Below, in pieces: positions 26,201-35,329 of a stretch of 64,000 bases of DNA (positions within the stretch are counted from its first letter, which is position 1; every line of letters begins with the position of its first letter). The notes beneath the pieces are model-generated. The model made no database searches, was not told the origin of the DNA, and was given only the letters and a program-made list of their open reading frames with translations. The stretch comes from Candidatus Fermentibacterota bacterium (GTDB taxonomy: Bacteria; Fermentibacterota; Fermentibacteria; Fermentibacterales; JCC-6). The stretch is taken from NCBI GenBank assembly GCA_014728175.1, contig WJMA01000036.1, forward strand, positions 1 through 64,000, given 5' to 3'. The position numbers and the translations under genes were made by a program.

Positions 26201-26683
26201 GAAGAGGAACCTTCTGTCCTCCGGACGGTTGGACAGTATGGTTTCCACCATGGCCCGCTCCAGGATCCAGTAGCCGTTGCTTCCCAGGCCCTCGTCCACC
26301 AACAGGTCCGTTACGTCCATAAGACGGCACTTGTTGCCGTTGATCAGGTACTCGCTCTCTCCCGCCCGGAACAGGCGGCGGGTTATGCTTACCTCATCGA
26401 AGTCTACGGGGAGGGTTCGGTCCCGGTTGTCCAGCTCCAAAGTTACCTCCGCCATTCCCAGGGATTTCCTCTCCTCGCTGCCGGCGAAGATGACCTCCTC
26501 CATCCGATCCACCCGCAACTCGTTGGGGCTCTGGGTGCCCAGAACCCAGCGCACGGCCTCCGCGACGTTGCTCTTGCCGCAACCGTTGGGGCCCACGATG
26601 GCGGTTATGCCTTCCTGGAAATTGAGCTCGAAGGCATCGGCAAAGGACTTGAAGCCGATCATCTGTAGTCTTTTAAGTCGCAA
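23273..26683 (-). CDS. smc: chromosome segregation ATPase SMC
   Basis: 1136 residues. The N-terminal head has Walker A GPNGCGKSN and QSPNELR. Long coiled coils (~165-500 and ~650-990) flank a hinge (~505-650). The C-terminal head has signature LSDGERALTAVALLFAL and Walker B FCLLDELDAPLDDSN. The LSDGE signature departs from the usual LSGGE. The start is TTG at 26683, right after the pgsA stop. It condenses and organises the chromosome with ScpA/ScpB, which are not in this window. Confidence 0.96.
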   Translation of the reverse strand: MRLKRLQMIGFKSFADAFELNFQEGITAIVGPNGCGKSNVAEAVRWVLGTQSPNELRVDRMEEVIFAGSEERKSLGMAEVTLELDNRDRTLPVDFDEVSITRRLFRAGESEYLINGNKCRLMDVTDLLVDEGLGSNGYWILERAMVETILSNRPEDRRFLFDQAAGITRYKIQRHRAELKLDATGRDLERIEDIVQEVESAVSSLKKQVNAFRRYEKAARKIEEVRGVLKSRRMEGLSERLEELGSSLEEMEKKEEDLRAAQASTKSSLSAERTRLENVQADLDRSHSECSRLERESADAQRELAVYRERMSTTEARLSELAQAGRDSRSRSEELDAEAAELGASRERKVEELENSRIVAADLGAEIEDRRSSRHGLRRELEKARKKMEDFQARTEELQSTYREELVRKQERSEEAVRLALERDSTQKDMEELEPRIEGTEEKRNKLRKELDGLEEAVDRARARRERKLEDVESKEAEVRALEARREVLESRISSLERSEVGRKSSALSEAMEVGPDLAKAVGAYLDAFQDAVLTDDLGPDRTDSGGLRVAVARKGEPARPDLPRGARWLPDCVEAVLPGASLVLARGVLAPDRKTALDWFLNRTDLDIVTPEGDLFRADGLVRLGVPDESAGTIEREGLLSEAREELRELEDETEDARGRCDEARKELADEESRMEQAQAESREAEKKLAALDAILEGLRNRRRQLKARMEELRAAARETEPEEQVDIESLEAEITESGKSQVRAAGEVERTREKLEEVTVALEELSRKKSEADLVVGRLEADLERLDETVARLERDSEQARRSAEAAGKRIEENRKELENLRKRAEELEEQSDRLDGKRQEAERKRIDLSKARGEVLQGMAELENRHSGVSEELSSTRERRTELSGEAALLQSRLEELDEAELVLPKAGSKYYEFSDEKLRKELERQTGYRERLGPVNMLAVEEYEEAKKRLQFLTEQREDLLGARASLLQAIDEINRTATLRFERTFEDVRGNFRELFMRLFGGGQADIVAVDAEDPLESGVRILASPRGKTLKNVSALSDGERALTAVALLFALYLVKPSPFCLLDELDAPLDDSNIDRFVDLLRSFMEKTQFIVITHNKRTMEAADILYGITMQESGVSTATTVRLEEVEA

Positions 26684-27268
26684 TCAGCGATTCCCTCCGG
26701 ATAGGGGAGGCTCCGGTGTCCCGGAATCCCTCAAAAGCAGTTTCGAAGAAGAGGTAATGTACACAACAAGGCTGGTCAGAACGAGGGCCAGGGCGACCAG
26801 GCCCAGGGGGCCCACTCCCAGCAGAACGCCCCCGGTGGGCAGCAGGACCTGCCTTATCAGATAAAGCGAAAGGATCACCGTGGAGGCTTTGCCCCACAGG
26901 TTGGACGAGGGAGGGTATCGCAACCTGCGAGCCACCAGAAGGCCTCCCCCGGCCAGAATGGCATCCCTGCCCACCACGACCAGCAGAAACCACACAGGAA
27001 GCCTCCCCATCAGGGTGAGGGTCAGGATGAAGATGGCGAAGCCCACCTTGTCGGCCAGTGGATCCAGGATCTTTCCCCAGTCGGTCACCGAGGAGGTCTT
27101 CCTGGCTATCCATCCGTCCACGGCGTCGGAGAGGATGGCCAGAACAATGAGCGCCGCGGTTGCATATACCTTCTCCCGCCAGAGCATGTAGCTGGCCAGG
27201 CAGCTCAACGGAATGCGTGAGATGCTCACCATGTTGGGAACGTTGAAGAACGGCCCGGAAAGCCGCAC
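26684..27268 (-). CDS. pgsA: CDP-diacylglycerol-glycerol-3-phosphate phosphatidyltransferase
   Basis: 194 residues, several membrane helices, GTG start. The CDP-alcohol phosphotransferase motif D-x2-DG-x2-AR-x8-G-x3-D-x3-D is complete: SDAVDGWIAR, then GKILDPLADK. It makes phosphatidylglycerol phosphate, the precursor of phosphatidylglycerol and cardiolipin. It is packed between recN and smc with almost no spacing. Confidence 0.92.
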   Translation of the reverse strand: MRLSGPFFNVPNMVSISRIPLSCLASYMLWREKVYATAALIVLAILSDAVDGWIARKTSSVTDWGKILDPLADKVGFAIFILTLTLMGRLPVWFLLVVVGRDAILAGGGLLVARRLRYPPSSNLWGKASTVILSLYLIRQVLLPTGGVLLGVGPLGLVALALVLTSLVVYITSSSKLLLRDSGTPEPPLSGGNR

Positions 27269-27270
27269 GA

Positions 27271-28911
27271 TCAGCCTTTCCTGCTGGAGAGCATCTTTCT
27301 GGCATGCTCCCTGGCCGCGTCACCCCCGCCAAGGATCCTGGCTATCTCCTCGACCCGGTCGTCGGGGCCCAGCTCCTTTACCGTGGTGACCGGCATGCCC
27401 TTCCTGGTCCGCTTGGAGACCGCCAGATGGGTATCCGCCAGGGACGCTATCTGGGCCAGATGGGTTATCACGATCACCTGCCGTTCCGGCCCGGAGGCTC
27501 TTCTCAGGGAATCGGCCAGCAGGTGAGCGGTCTTCCCGCCCACCCCGCTGTCAATCTCGTCGAAAACCAGGGTGGGATGGCGCCTCAGCTCGGCCAGGGC
27601 CAGCCTCAGGGACAGACTGAACCTGGACAGCTCGCCGCCGCTGGCCACGGTGGAAAGGGGCCCCAGCGATACCCCCGGATTGGCGCTGAACAGGAACCGG
27701 GGCACCTCGGCACCGTCGGAGCATACCCTTCCGCCGTCTATCTCCACGGACCTGTCATCCGGCGGCGGGGACATCTCCACCTCGAACCGGGCGTCGGTCA
27801 TCCCCAGCATGCGCAGCTCGCCCTCGGTAAGCTCCTCCAGCCGGGCCGCTCCCTCCCGGCGCAGCGAAGAAAGCTCCCCGGCGGTCCGAGCCAGCTCGGA
27901 TTCGGCCCCGGTTATCCGCTCCTCGACCAGGTCCTCCAGCTCGGCCTCCAGGGAATCCATCTCTTCCAGCCTGCCCGCCAGTTTCCGCCTTCTGCCCATC
28001 AGATGCCCAATGTCTCCGCCGCATCTGGCCAGAAGCCGGGAGTATGCGTCCAGCCGCCGGTCTATCTCCTCCATCCGCCAGGGAGCCTCCTCCATGTCGT
28101 CCAAATGCCTCTCACACCAGCCGGCGGCCTCGTCCACGGCCACCAGGGCCTGCTGCAGGAGCTCGGACAGTCCTTCGGAATCGTCCTCCATCCGCGACGC
28201 CTCTCCCAACAGCTCCCTCAACCTTCCGGAGACGCTCTCCGGCTCGCCGGAGAGCTCCGAGGACATCCTGCGGTGAAGCTCGGCCCGGTCGGCGGAGCTC
28301 TCCAGGTACTTCCTCTCGGCCAGGAGCGACCTGTACTCGTCCTCCGAGGGCCTTACCTCGTCGATCTGACGAAGCTCCTCGGAGAGCAGATCCCTCTCCT
28401 CCCTCAGCTTCTCTACGGTTGGAGTAAGCTCGTCCCGTCTGCGGATCATCTCCCGATAAGCCTGGAAGCTTTCCCTCACCCATCGGGCATGCTCGGAGGC
28501 TCCACTGAATCCGTCCAGGTATCCCTGTTGGGTCCGGCGCGAGAGCAGGGCGGGGGTGGTTCTCTGGGAATGCAGGTCGATCATGGGCCCCACCACCTCC
28601 CGCACCTCTTCCAGATTGGTCAGCCTGTCGTCCAGGAATATCCTGCTGCGTCCGGCGGAATAGACCTCCCGCCTGACTATTATCTCGTCCCCGCTTTCCT
28701 CGGGCCTGAAGTAGGCCTCGGCGCTGGCCACTCTCTGACCGGGCCTGACCAGCGAGGTGTCCGCTCTCCTGCCCAGGGCGAGCAGGAGCCCGTCTATCAG
28801 GATGGACTTGCCGGCCCCCGTCTCGCCGCTGAGAACGTTGAGACCGCGGCCCAGCTCCAGGGAGGTGTCACTGATGGTGGCCAGATTCTGCAGGCAGAGG
28901 CGTACGAGCAT
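27271..28911 (-). CDS. recN: DNA repair protein RecN
   Basis: 546 residues, the usual RecN length. Head halves have Walker A GETGAGKSIL (residues ~30) and Walker B LVFDEIDSGVGG (~450), with the signature ASGGELSRFSLSLRLA. A central coiled coil (~150-370) separates them. It is an SMC-like protein recruited to double-strand breaks. It follows nadK, as in many bacteria. Confidence 0.95.
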   Translation of the reverse strand: MLVRLCLQNLATISDTSLELGRGLNVLSGETGAGKSILIDGLLLALGRRADTSLVRPGQRVASAEAYFRPEESGDEIIVRREVYSAGRSRIFLDDRLTNLEEVREVVGPMIDLHSQRTTPALLSRRTQQGYLDGFSGASEHARWVRESFQAYREMIRRRDELTPTVEKLREERDLLSEELRQIDEVRPSEDEYRSLLAERKYLESSADRAELHRRMSSELSGEPESVSGRLRELLGEASRMEDDSEGLSELLQQALVAVDEAAGWCERHLDDMEEAPWRMEEIDRRLDAYSRLLARCGGDIGHLMGRRRKLAGRLEEMDSLEAELEDLVEERITGAESELARTAGELSSLRREGAARLEELTEGELRMLGMTDARFEVEMSPPPDDRSVEIDGGRVCSDGAEVPRFLFSANPGVSLGPLSTVASGGELSRFSLSLRLALAELRRHPTLVFDEIDSGVGGKTAHLLADSLRRASGPERQVIVITHLAQIASLADTHLAVSKRTRKGMPVTTVKELGPDDRVEEIARILGGGDAAREHARKMLSSRKG

Positions 28912-28917
28912 TCTACG

Positions 28918-29769
28918 TCAGCCCCTCGCTCCCCAACCCAGCTTCTGACCCAGCCTTCCGTAGTAACCGCCCCAGTTATCCAGCCTTACCACCTTGCAGT
29001 AGTCCGACGTGGTGGTTACGGCCAGCTCCTCCCCGGCCTTCAGGCTGCCCACCGGGGTGCCGTCGGCGGAGACGAACGGCCCGCTTCCCCTGATCTTGCC
29101 AATCTTGAGCCTTACCCTGACGCTGTGGGGAAGGACTACCGGTCTGAGGGACAGCTGGTGGGGAGCTATGGGAACCACCAGCATGGCCGGAAGGTCGGGG
29201 TCCAGTATGGGCCCTCCGGCGGAGAGGGCGTAGGCGGTGGAGCCGGTGGGGGTGGCCACCACCACCCCATCGCCCGCCACCCGGGCAATAAGCTCCTCCT
29301 CCACCATCATCTCCAGGTGGAGGATGCCCCCCATCATGGACCTGTTTATGCAAAGATCGTTAACTGCCGTGAGTTTCTGCCCGCTGGGCATGGTTCCGCT
29401 GAGCAGGGTCATGTCGTGCTCCGTGTACTCCCCCTTCGAAAGCTTGCGCAGGGCGGGAAGCGTTTCCTCGGACTCCACAGAGGCCAGAAAGCCCAGGTGG
29501 CCGGTGTTGACCCCCAGAACGGGGACCCCGAGCCTCCTGAAATGGTCTATCCCTCTGAGAATGGTGCCGTCACCACCCACCACCAGAGCCACGTCACACT
29601 CGTCTCCCTCCTCCAGGTCCCGGTCCTCGAACGCCGACGCCGAGGCGGTGGAGACGGTCAGGTCGAGGCCGCAGTCGGCGCAGGTCCTTAACAGGCTCTG
29701 CACCAGTCCCCCGTAGGGTGGAGAGAATGGGTCCACGTATAGACTTACCCGCTCAACTCTTTTCATCAT
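28918..29769 (-). CDS. nadK: NAD kinase
   Basis: 283 residues. The nucleotide-binding motif GGDGTILRG lies at ~64-72 and the NAD-binding core TPTGSTAYALSAGGPI at ~165-180. It phosphorylates NAD to NADP. The start codon overlaps the end of dxs by 17 bp, implying coupled translation. Confidence 0.95.
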   Translation of the reverse strand: MMKRVERVSLYVDPFSPPYGGLVQSLLRTCADCGLDLTVSTASASAFEDRDLEEGDECDVALVVGGDGTILRGIDHFRRLGVPVLGVNTGHLGFLASVESEETLPALRKLSKGEYTEHDMTLLSGTMPSGQKLTAVNDLCINRSMMGGILHLEMMVEEELIARVAGDGVVVATPTGSTAYALSAGGPILDPDLPAMLVVPIAPHQLSLRPVVLPHSVRVRLKIGKIRGSGPFVSADGTPVGSLKAGEELAVTTTSDYCKVVRLDNWGGYYGRLGQKLGWGARG

Positions 29770-31597
29770 GAAGCCCTTTGATCGTTTCCCTTACGCCCTC
29801 GGCGTCCAGGTCGATGGAGCGCAGGAGGCCGGCTCTGGACCCGTGGGGCTGGAAATCGTCCGGAATGGCCAAAATCCGCATCTTGCCCCGGACAACGGAG
29901 CTCAACCGCTGGCCAACCCCACCCTCCAGCGAGCCTTCCTCCACGCTCACCATGGCCGAGCGGGACGCGGAGAGCCTGACTATCTCTTCCGTGGGCAACG
30001 GCTTAATCCAGACCGGGTCGTACACGGCCACCGAGATCCCCTCCCTATCCAGGTCCTCGGCTGCCTGCAGGGCGGCCTCGCACATGGTGCCCACCGCCAC
30101 CACCAGGACGTCCTCACCCTCCCGGAGAAGCTGACCCTTGCCCGGCTCCACCTCGGAAGGAGCCGCTACGTCCACCGACGGGACCTTCCCCTTAGGGTAT
30201 CGAAGCAGGGTAGGACCGTTCTCGAAGCCGACCGCCTTCCGCAGCAGAAGCCGCAGCATCTCTCCGTTCCGGGGAGCGCAGATTCGAAGCCTCGGCACTG
30301 CAGCGAACAGCGACATGTCGAACACCCCGTGATGGGTGGGACCGTCCGCGCCCACCACCCCCGCCCTGTCCATGGACAGCACCACGGGAGCATCCTGCAG
30401 GGCGGCGTCATGGATCAGCTGGTCGACCGCCCTCTGCATGAACGTGCTGTAAATGGCGGCCACGGGCTTCATGCCCCCGAAAGCCAACCCGCAGGCGAAG
30501 GTAAGGGCGTGCTGCTCGGCTATTCCCACGTCGAAGAACCTGTCCGGGTACTCGGAGGCAAAGGCCGAAAGCCCCGTACCGTCGGGCATGGCCGCGGTTA
30601 TGGCGCAGACCTCGGGGTCGCTCTCGGCCAACTTCAGCATCTCGCCGGAGAACACCGAGGTGAAGGTCTCCCGCTCCCGGTCGCAGGGCGGTTCAGCCGA
30701 AACCCCATGGTATCCGGTGGCGTCGGACTCGGCCGGGGGATAGCCCTTGCCCTTGCGGGTGACCACGTGCACCAGGAACTGGCCATGCAGGCGGCCCACC
30801 CGGTGAAGAACTCCGGTCAGTAGGGGAAGGTCGTGCCCCGGTACCGGGCCTATGTACCTCACGCCGAACTCGTCGAATAGGGTACCCGGCGCCACCAATG
30901 TGCCTTTAAGCCCCGTTCCCACCATGTGGGCGGCTTTCCTCATTCTCTCTCCCAGAGAGGGAATCTTGCCCATCAGGTTCCACACCTCGTTGCGAAAGCG
31001 ATTGTAGGTGGGATCGGTAAGTATCCGGTTCAGGTAACGGGATATGGCTCCGACGTTTCTGGATATGGACATCTCGTTGTCGTTGAGCACCACCGTCATG
31101 TCGGTTCCTGAGTTGCCCAGGTTGTTCAGACCCTCCAGAGCCATGCCACCGGTCATCGCCCCGTCACCGACCACCGCCAGCACCTTGTACCTCTCGCCCC
31201 TGAGGTCCCGGGCCCTGGCGAAGCCCAGGGCGGCGGATATGGCGGTCGAGCTGTGGCCGGTGCCGAATACGTCGTACTCGCTCTCATCCCTCCTGGGGAA
31301 GCCGCTCAGCCCTCCGGTCTGCCTTATGGAGTCGAACCTGTCAGCCCGGCCGGTGAGCAGCTTGTAGGGATAGGATTGGTGCCCTACGTCCCAGATCAGC
31401 TTGTCCCGGGGAAGGTCGTATACGGAGAGCAGGGCTATGGTCAACTCCACTACTCCCAGGCTGGACGCCAGGTGCCCCCCGGTGCTGCTGACCACCTCCA
31501 CTATCCGCCGTCTTATCTCCTCGGCCAGACGGACCCGATCCTCCATGGAGAGGTCCTTTACGTCCCGGGGGCCGGATATGCTCTCCAGTATAGCCAA
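29753..31597 (-). CDS. dxs: 1-deoxy-D-xylulose-5-phosphate synthase
   Basis: 614 residues, slightly short for Dxs. The thiamine-diphosphate motif is GDGAMTGGMALEGLNN (~150); the transketolase pyrimidine domain starts near residue 310 (DVGIAEQHALTFACGLAFGG) and the C-terminal domain near 490. It makes DXP from pyruvate and glyceraldehyde-3-phosphate, the first step of the MEP isoprenoid pathway. The start is TTG at 31597, immediately after the ispA stop, with GGAGG six bases away. Confidence 0.95.
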   Translation of the reverse strand: MAILESISGPRDVKDLSMEDRVRLAEEIRRRIVEVVSSTGGHLASSLGVVELTIALLSVYDLPRDKLIWDVGHQSYPYKLLTGRADRFDSIRQTGGLSGFPRRDESEYDVFGTGHSSTAISAALGFARARDLRGERYKVLAVVGDGAMTGGMALEGLNNLGNSGTDMTVVLNDNEMSISRNVGAISRYLNRILTDPTYNRFRNEVWNLMGKIPSLGERMRKAAHMVGTGLKGTLVAPGTLFDEFGVRYIGPVPGHDLPLLTGVLHRVGRLHGQFLVHVVTRKGKGYPPAESDATGYHGVSAEPPCDRERETFTSVFSGEMLKLAESDPEVCAITAAMPDGTGLSAFASEYPDRFFDVGIAEQHALTFACGLAFGGMKPVAAIYSTFMQRAVDQLIHDAALQDAPVVLSMDRAGVVGADGPTHHGVFDMSLFAAVPRLRICAPRNGEMLRLLLRKAVGFENGPTLLRYPKGKVPSVDVAAPSEVEPGKGQLLREGEDVLVVAVGTMCEAALQAAEDLDREGISVAVYDPVWIKPLPTEEIVRLSASRSAMVSVEEGSLEGGVGQRLSSVVRGKMRILAIPDDFQPHGSRAGLLRSIDLDAEGVRETIKGLHDEKS

Positions 31598-32488
31598 CTA
31601 CTTCCTCCTGTGCGGAAGGTACCGGGCCAGTAGCGCCACGGCGCTCCAGTCGCCTTCGAATCGTGCAAGCTCGGACGATATCTCGTCGGACAGCCGCAAC
31701 GCCAGGGCCTTCGCCTCCGCAAGACCGATGGTGGATACGGTGTTGGCCTTGCCGTGATCGGCGTCCTTGCCTACTCTCTTTCCCATCTCGTCGGTATTTC
31801 CGCTTCGGTCTAGAATATCATCGGTCAGCTGGAACAGGTACCCCAGCCTGTCGCCGACCCCCTGCATCCCATCTACCAGATCGCTTTCCGCCCCCCCCGC
31901 CAGGGCCCCCAACTCCAGGGACACCCTGATCATCGCAGCGGTCTTGCCCAGTATCATGCGCTCCACCCAGGGGCGGTCGGCATCCCGGGGAGGATTCATA
32001 TCCATGTACTGCCCTCCCACCAGGAAAACCGGGCCGGCCGCAGCGCTCAGACGGCCCAGCATCTCCGAGACCCTTCCCGCTCCCAGCGGGGTTCTGGCCA
32101 GCTCCCCGAAGGCCTCCACCATCAGAAGATCCCCACCCAACACGGCCTGGGGAACTCCCGCCTTCACGTGGAGGGTGGGCAATCCACGTCTGAGGTCGTC
32201 GTCGTCCATCTGGGGCAGGTCGTCGTGAATCAGGGAATACGTATGCACCATCTCCACGGCACAGGCGGCATGAATCGACCTTCCCGGGCCCCCGCCCACG
32301 GCCTCGCATGAACTCCTGACCAGGAACGGCCTGACCCTCTTGCCCCCCGAGGTGAGCGAGTACCTGCAGAGCGAAGGAAGCCTGGACAGGCCCCCGCTGG
32401 ATTCCGGGAGCTCGCCCAGTCGGGGCTCCACCCACCCCGAGGCCTTCTTCAAGAGCGCCTGAAGCCTACTCTTCTCCGATTCTTTCAT
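31598..32488 (-). CDS. ispA: polyprenyl (farnesyl/geranylgeranyl) diphosphate synthase
   Basis: 296 residues. Both Asp-rich motifs are present: DDLPQMDDDDLRRG (first) and TDDILDRSGNTDEMGKRVGKD (second). The GKRVRPFLVR segment is the IPP-binding site. It condenses isopentenyl and allylic diphosphates. The insert in the first Asp motif (DDxxxxD) marks bacterial FPP/GGPP synthases. Adjacent dxs supplies precursors. It overlaps the upstream phosphodiesterase gene by 23 bp. Confidence 0.92.
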   Translation of the reverse strand: MKESEKSRLQALLKKASGWVEPRLGELPESSGGLSRLPSLCRYSLTSGGKRVRPFLVRSSCEAVGGGPGRSIHAACAVEMVHTYSLIHDDLPQMDDDDLRRGLPTLHVKAGVPQAVLGGDLLMVEAFGELARTPLGAGRVSEMLGRLSAAAGPVFLVGGQYMDMNPPRDADRPWVERMILGKTAAMIRVSLELGALAGGAESDLVDGMQGVGDRLGYLFQLTDDILDRSGNTDEMGKRVGKDADHGKANTVSTIGLAEAKALALRLSDEISSELARFEGDWSAVALLARYLPHRRK

Positions 32489-33236
32489 CTACAGCCTTCA
32501 CCGAGGAAACATTCAGGTCGCCGTCCAGCTCGACCTCCATGCCTCGGACCACCATCCGGCCGTGGTCCACCTTCAGTCTCACCGGAACGGCGGAAAGGAA
32601 GCGGCTTACGACCGCCTCCCCGGACATGCCTATAATCCCGTCCGAGGATCCGCACATGCCCAGGTCGGTTACGTAGGCCGTTCCTCCGGGGAGCACCTGG
32701 CAGTCGGCGGTCTGCACGTGGGTGTGGGTTCCGGCCAGCACGGTGACCCTTCCATCGAGGTACATCCCCAGGGCCTCCTTCTCGCTGGTGGCCTCCGCGT
32801 GAAAATCCACTATCACCACGTCGGCCCCGCAGCTCTCCAGGACGTCATCGGCCGTCCGGAAGGGACAGCCAACCAGATCGGGCATGAACACCCGCCCCTG
32901 GAGGTTTGCCACAGCCACGCGGGTGCCGTTCCTCTCCAGGAACATGGTTCCTCTGCCGGGACTGTCCTCGGGGTAGTTGGCGGGCCTGACCACCGGACAG
33001 TCCTCGGTGTCCAGGAAGTCCCATGAATCCCGCCGGGCCCAGACATGGTTGCCCGTGGTTATAACGTCCACCCCGGCTTCCCTGAGCTCCGCGGCGGTCT
33101 TTGCGGTGATGCCGAATCCTCCGGCGGCGTTCTCGCCGTTTCCCACCACCAGATCGTAGCTCCGCTCCTTCAGAAAAAGGCCCACCGCGTTTCTGCCGGG
33201 ACGGCCGACTACATCGCCTAGCAGCAGGATCCGCAT
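32466..33236 (-). CDS. YmdB-type metallophosphodiesterase (TIGR00282 family)
   Basis: 256 residues. Metal-binding motifs run in order: GDVVGRPGR, NGENAAGGFG, TGNHVWAR, DFHAEATSEK and GTHTHVQTAD. These match YmdB, a cyclic nucleotide phosphodiesterase that in Bacillus affects biofilm formation and acts with RNase Y. The adjacency to rny, two bases upstream, is conserved in many bacteria. Confidence 0.92.
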   Translation of the reverse strand: MRILLLGDVVGRPGRNAVGLFLKERSYDLVVGNGENAAGGFGITAKTAAELREAGVDVITTGNHVWARRDSWDFLDTEDCPVVRPANYPEDSPGRGTMFLERNGTRVAVANLQGRVFMPDLVGCPFRTADDVLESCGADVVIVDFHAEATSEKEALGMYLDGRVTVLAGTHTHVQTADCQVLPGGTAYVTDLGMCGSSDGIIGMSGEAVVSRFLSAVPVRLKVDHGRMVVRGMEVELDGDLNVSSVKAVDERIGEE

Positions 33237-33238
33237 GG

Positions 33239-34789
33239 CTACCGCGCCGTCTCGGCAGCCCGAATCTCGCGGATGACCGTAACCTTGATCTGGCCGGGGT
33301 ACTCCATCTCCTTCTCTATCCTTCTCGCCACCATTCGAGCCAGGTCCGCGGCGCCGGCGTCATCCACGGTTTCCGGTTTGACGGCTATTCTCAGCTCCCT
33401 GCCCGCCTGTATGGCGTAGGACTTGCCCACCCCCTCGAAGGCGTCCGCGATGGATTCCAGCTTGCGAAGCCGCCTTATGTAGTGCTCCAGGGTCTCTCTC
33501 CTGGCGCCCGGGCGGGCCCCGCTGACCGCGTCGGCGGCCTGAACAATTACCGCGTACAGGGAAGAGGGCTCTATCTCCTCGTGATGCGCGCCTATGGCGT
33601 TGCAAACCTCGGCCGACTCGTCGAACCTCTGGGCCAGCTCCATTCCTACCACGGCGTGGGAGCCCTCGATCTCGTGATCGGTTGCTTTTCCTATATCGTG
33701 CAGGACGCCGCATCTGCGGGCCAGCACCGGATCCAGCCTGAGCTCGGAGGCCAGCAACCCGGAGATGTGGGCCACCTCCAGGGAATGCTGGTACATGTTC
33801 TGGCCGTAGCTGGTCCGGTACCGGAGTCTGCCCAGATGCCTGACCAGTTGGGAGTTGATCCCCGACACGTTCACCTCCATGCACAGGTCGTTGCCCAATT
33901 TCTTCACCTTTTTTTCCATCTCGTCGGTGGCCCCGTTGACCGTGGACTCTATCCGACCGGGATGGATCCTGCCATCGGCTATGAGTTTCTCCATGGACTG
34001 CCGGGCCACCTCCCGCCTGACCGGGTCGAAGCAGGAAAGGACGACGGCCTCCGGGGTGTCGTCTATGATCACGTCCACCCCGGTCGCGTTCTCGAAAGCC
34101 CTTATGTTGCGGCCCTCCCTGCCTATTATCCTGCCCTTCATGTCGTCGTCGGGGAGGTTGACCACGGATACGCAGCTCTCCATGACGTGCTCCGCCGAGC
34201 AGCGCTGGACCGTGGTGGCCAGTATCCAGTTGGCCTTCTCCTCGGCCTTCCTCTCGGCCTGCTCCAGAATCCTCCTGGTAAGCCGACCGGCCTCCAGCTG
34301 GGCCTCCTCCTCCAGGTTGGACATCAGGACCTTCCGGGCCTCCTCCCTGGTCAGCCCGGCCTGCTGCTCCAGAAGGCGGTTCTGCTCCTCCATCAACTTC
34401 TTGACCTTCTGTTGCTTGGCCGCCAGAGAACGCTCCTTGTCCGATATCTCCGACTCCAGGGCGGACAGCGCGGACTCCCTGCTCCTGGCTATGCTCTCCT
34501 GCCTGCTAAGGTCCTCTTCCATCCTCTTCAGCCTGGATTCCTTCTCCTCCTGCTCCATCCGCCGCTTCTGCAGCTCCTCCAGAGCATCGGCCCGTTCCCT
34601 GGAGATCTGGTCCCTGCCCTCGACGAGGGCCTCTTTCTTCATGGTCTCCACCTCACGGCGGGCCTCGGCGAGGATGCGCTCCGACTCGCTCCTGGCCCCT
34701 CCGAGCTCCTTCATCACCAGCAGTTTATGCAGGAAAAACCCTAACACGAATCCTGCGACGCACAGGGCGATAACCATGTAAGGGCTCAT
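33239..34789 (-). CDS. rny: ribonuclease Y
   Basis: About 516 residues from ATG 34789, which has GGAG seven bases upstream. N-terminal membrane helix (~3-22), long coiled coil (~28-200), KH domain (GRIIGREGRNIRAFENATGV, ~215-270) and HD domain (HSLEVAHISGLLA, LHDIGKATDHEIEGSHAVVG, ~340-430). Membrane-bound endonuclease that initiates mRNA decay. Confidence 0.95.
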   Translation of the reverse strand: MSPYMVIALCVAGFVLGFFLHKLLVMKELGGARSESERILAEARREVETMKKEALVEGRDQISRERADALEELQKRRMEQEEKESRLKRMEEDLSRQESIARSRESALSALESEISDKERSLAAKQQKVKKLMEEQNRLLEQQAGLTREEARKVLMSNLEEEAQLEAGRLTRRILEQAERKAEEKANWILATTVQRCSAEHVMESCVSVVNLPDDDMKGRIIGREGRNIRAFENATGVDVIIDDTPEAVVLSCFDPVRREVARQSMEKLIADGRIHPGRIESTVNGATDEMEKKVKKLGNDLCMEVNVSGINSQLVRHLGRLRYRTSYGQNMYQHSLEVAHISGLLASELRLDPVLARRCGVLHDIGKATDHEIEGSHAVVGMELAQRFDESAEVCNAIGAHHEEIEPSSLYAVIVQAADAVSGARPGARRETLEHYIRRLRKLESIADAFEGVGKSYAIQAGRELRIAVKPETVDDAGAADLARMVARRIEKEMEYPGQIKVTVIREIRAAETAR

Positions 34790-34913
34790 TTTCGGGCTCC
34801 ATTCCAAGCGCAGATGTTTATATCGAACGGGAATGGGCAACAATCGAGTATGGTACTAAGGCGAGCTTAAGGCCCTGCGCACGGCTGCCCGCACACCCGT
34901 CCCCGTGTCCGCT

Positions 34914-35324
34914 CTACTCTTCCTCGTTTCGGCCGGAAGGCACGGATGTGCTGGATTCCGTAAGCTCCTCCGCCTCCCGCAGGGTGGCGGTCGTAAGGTC
35001 GGAGACGGTTTCGGTAGGTAGGTCCGTGGAGGACCGTGATAGGACGTCCTCTATGCGATCTGCCAGCCTGCCCAATTCCTTGCCGTGGTCCTCCTCCATC
35101 TTCTCGAGGTCTTTCTGGCTCTGGAAGAGTTCGTCGGTGATGTTGAGCGAGGCGAGAATCGCCACCTTGGCCGTGGAGGCCATGGCGACGTTGTTGGTCA
35201 TCTGTCTCATCTTCATGTCGACGTAATGGGCGATCTCGGAAACGTAGGAAGGCTCGCCCTCCCCGCGAATGGAATACTCACGACCGAATATGTTAACTCT
35301 GATGCTTTCCGGTCGCTCTGCCAC
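34914..35324 (-). CDS. zapA: cell division protein ZapA
   Basis: 136 residues. The N-terminal head (VNIFGREYSIRGEG ... YVSEIAHYVDMKMRQMT) and the helix AILASLNITDELFQSQKDLEKM match ZapA, which crosslinks FtsZ filaments. A Ser/Thr/Glu-rich tail of ~40 residues is longer than usual. It is downstream of a ZapB-like coiled-coil gene. Confidence 0.88.
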   Translation of the reverse strand: MAERPESIRVNIFGREYSIRGEGEPSYVSEIAHYVDMKMRQMTNNVAMASTAKVAILASLNITDELFQSQKDLEKMEEDHGKELGRLADRIEDVLSRSSTDLPTETVSDLTTATLREAEELTESSTSVPSGRNEEE

Positions 35325-35329
35325 TTTTC

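Noticed and set aside
27304-29691. Very long open frame on the strand opposite recN and nadK, and similar ones at 4105-5841 and 47037-48413
   Set aside because: They mirror real genes, have unusual composition and no SD; GC-rich codon use leaves antisense frames open.
34790-34913. Possible 6S RNA gene between zapA and rny
   Set aside because: zapA-adjacent 6S RNA is common, but this gap is only 124 nt, shorter than a typical 6S RNA, and no long central-bubble hairpin was seen.
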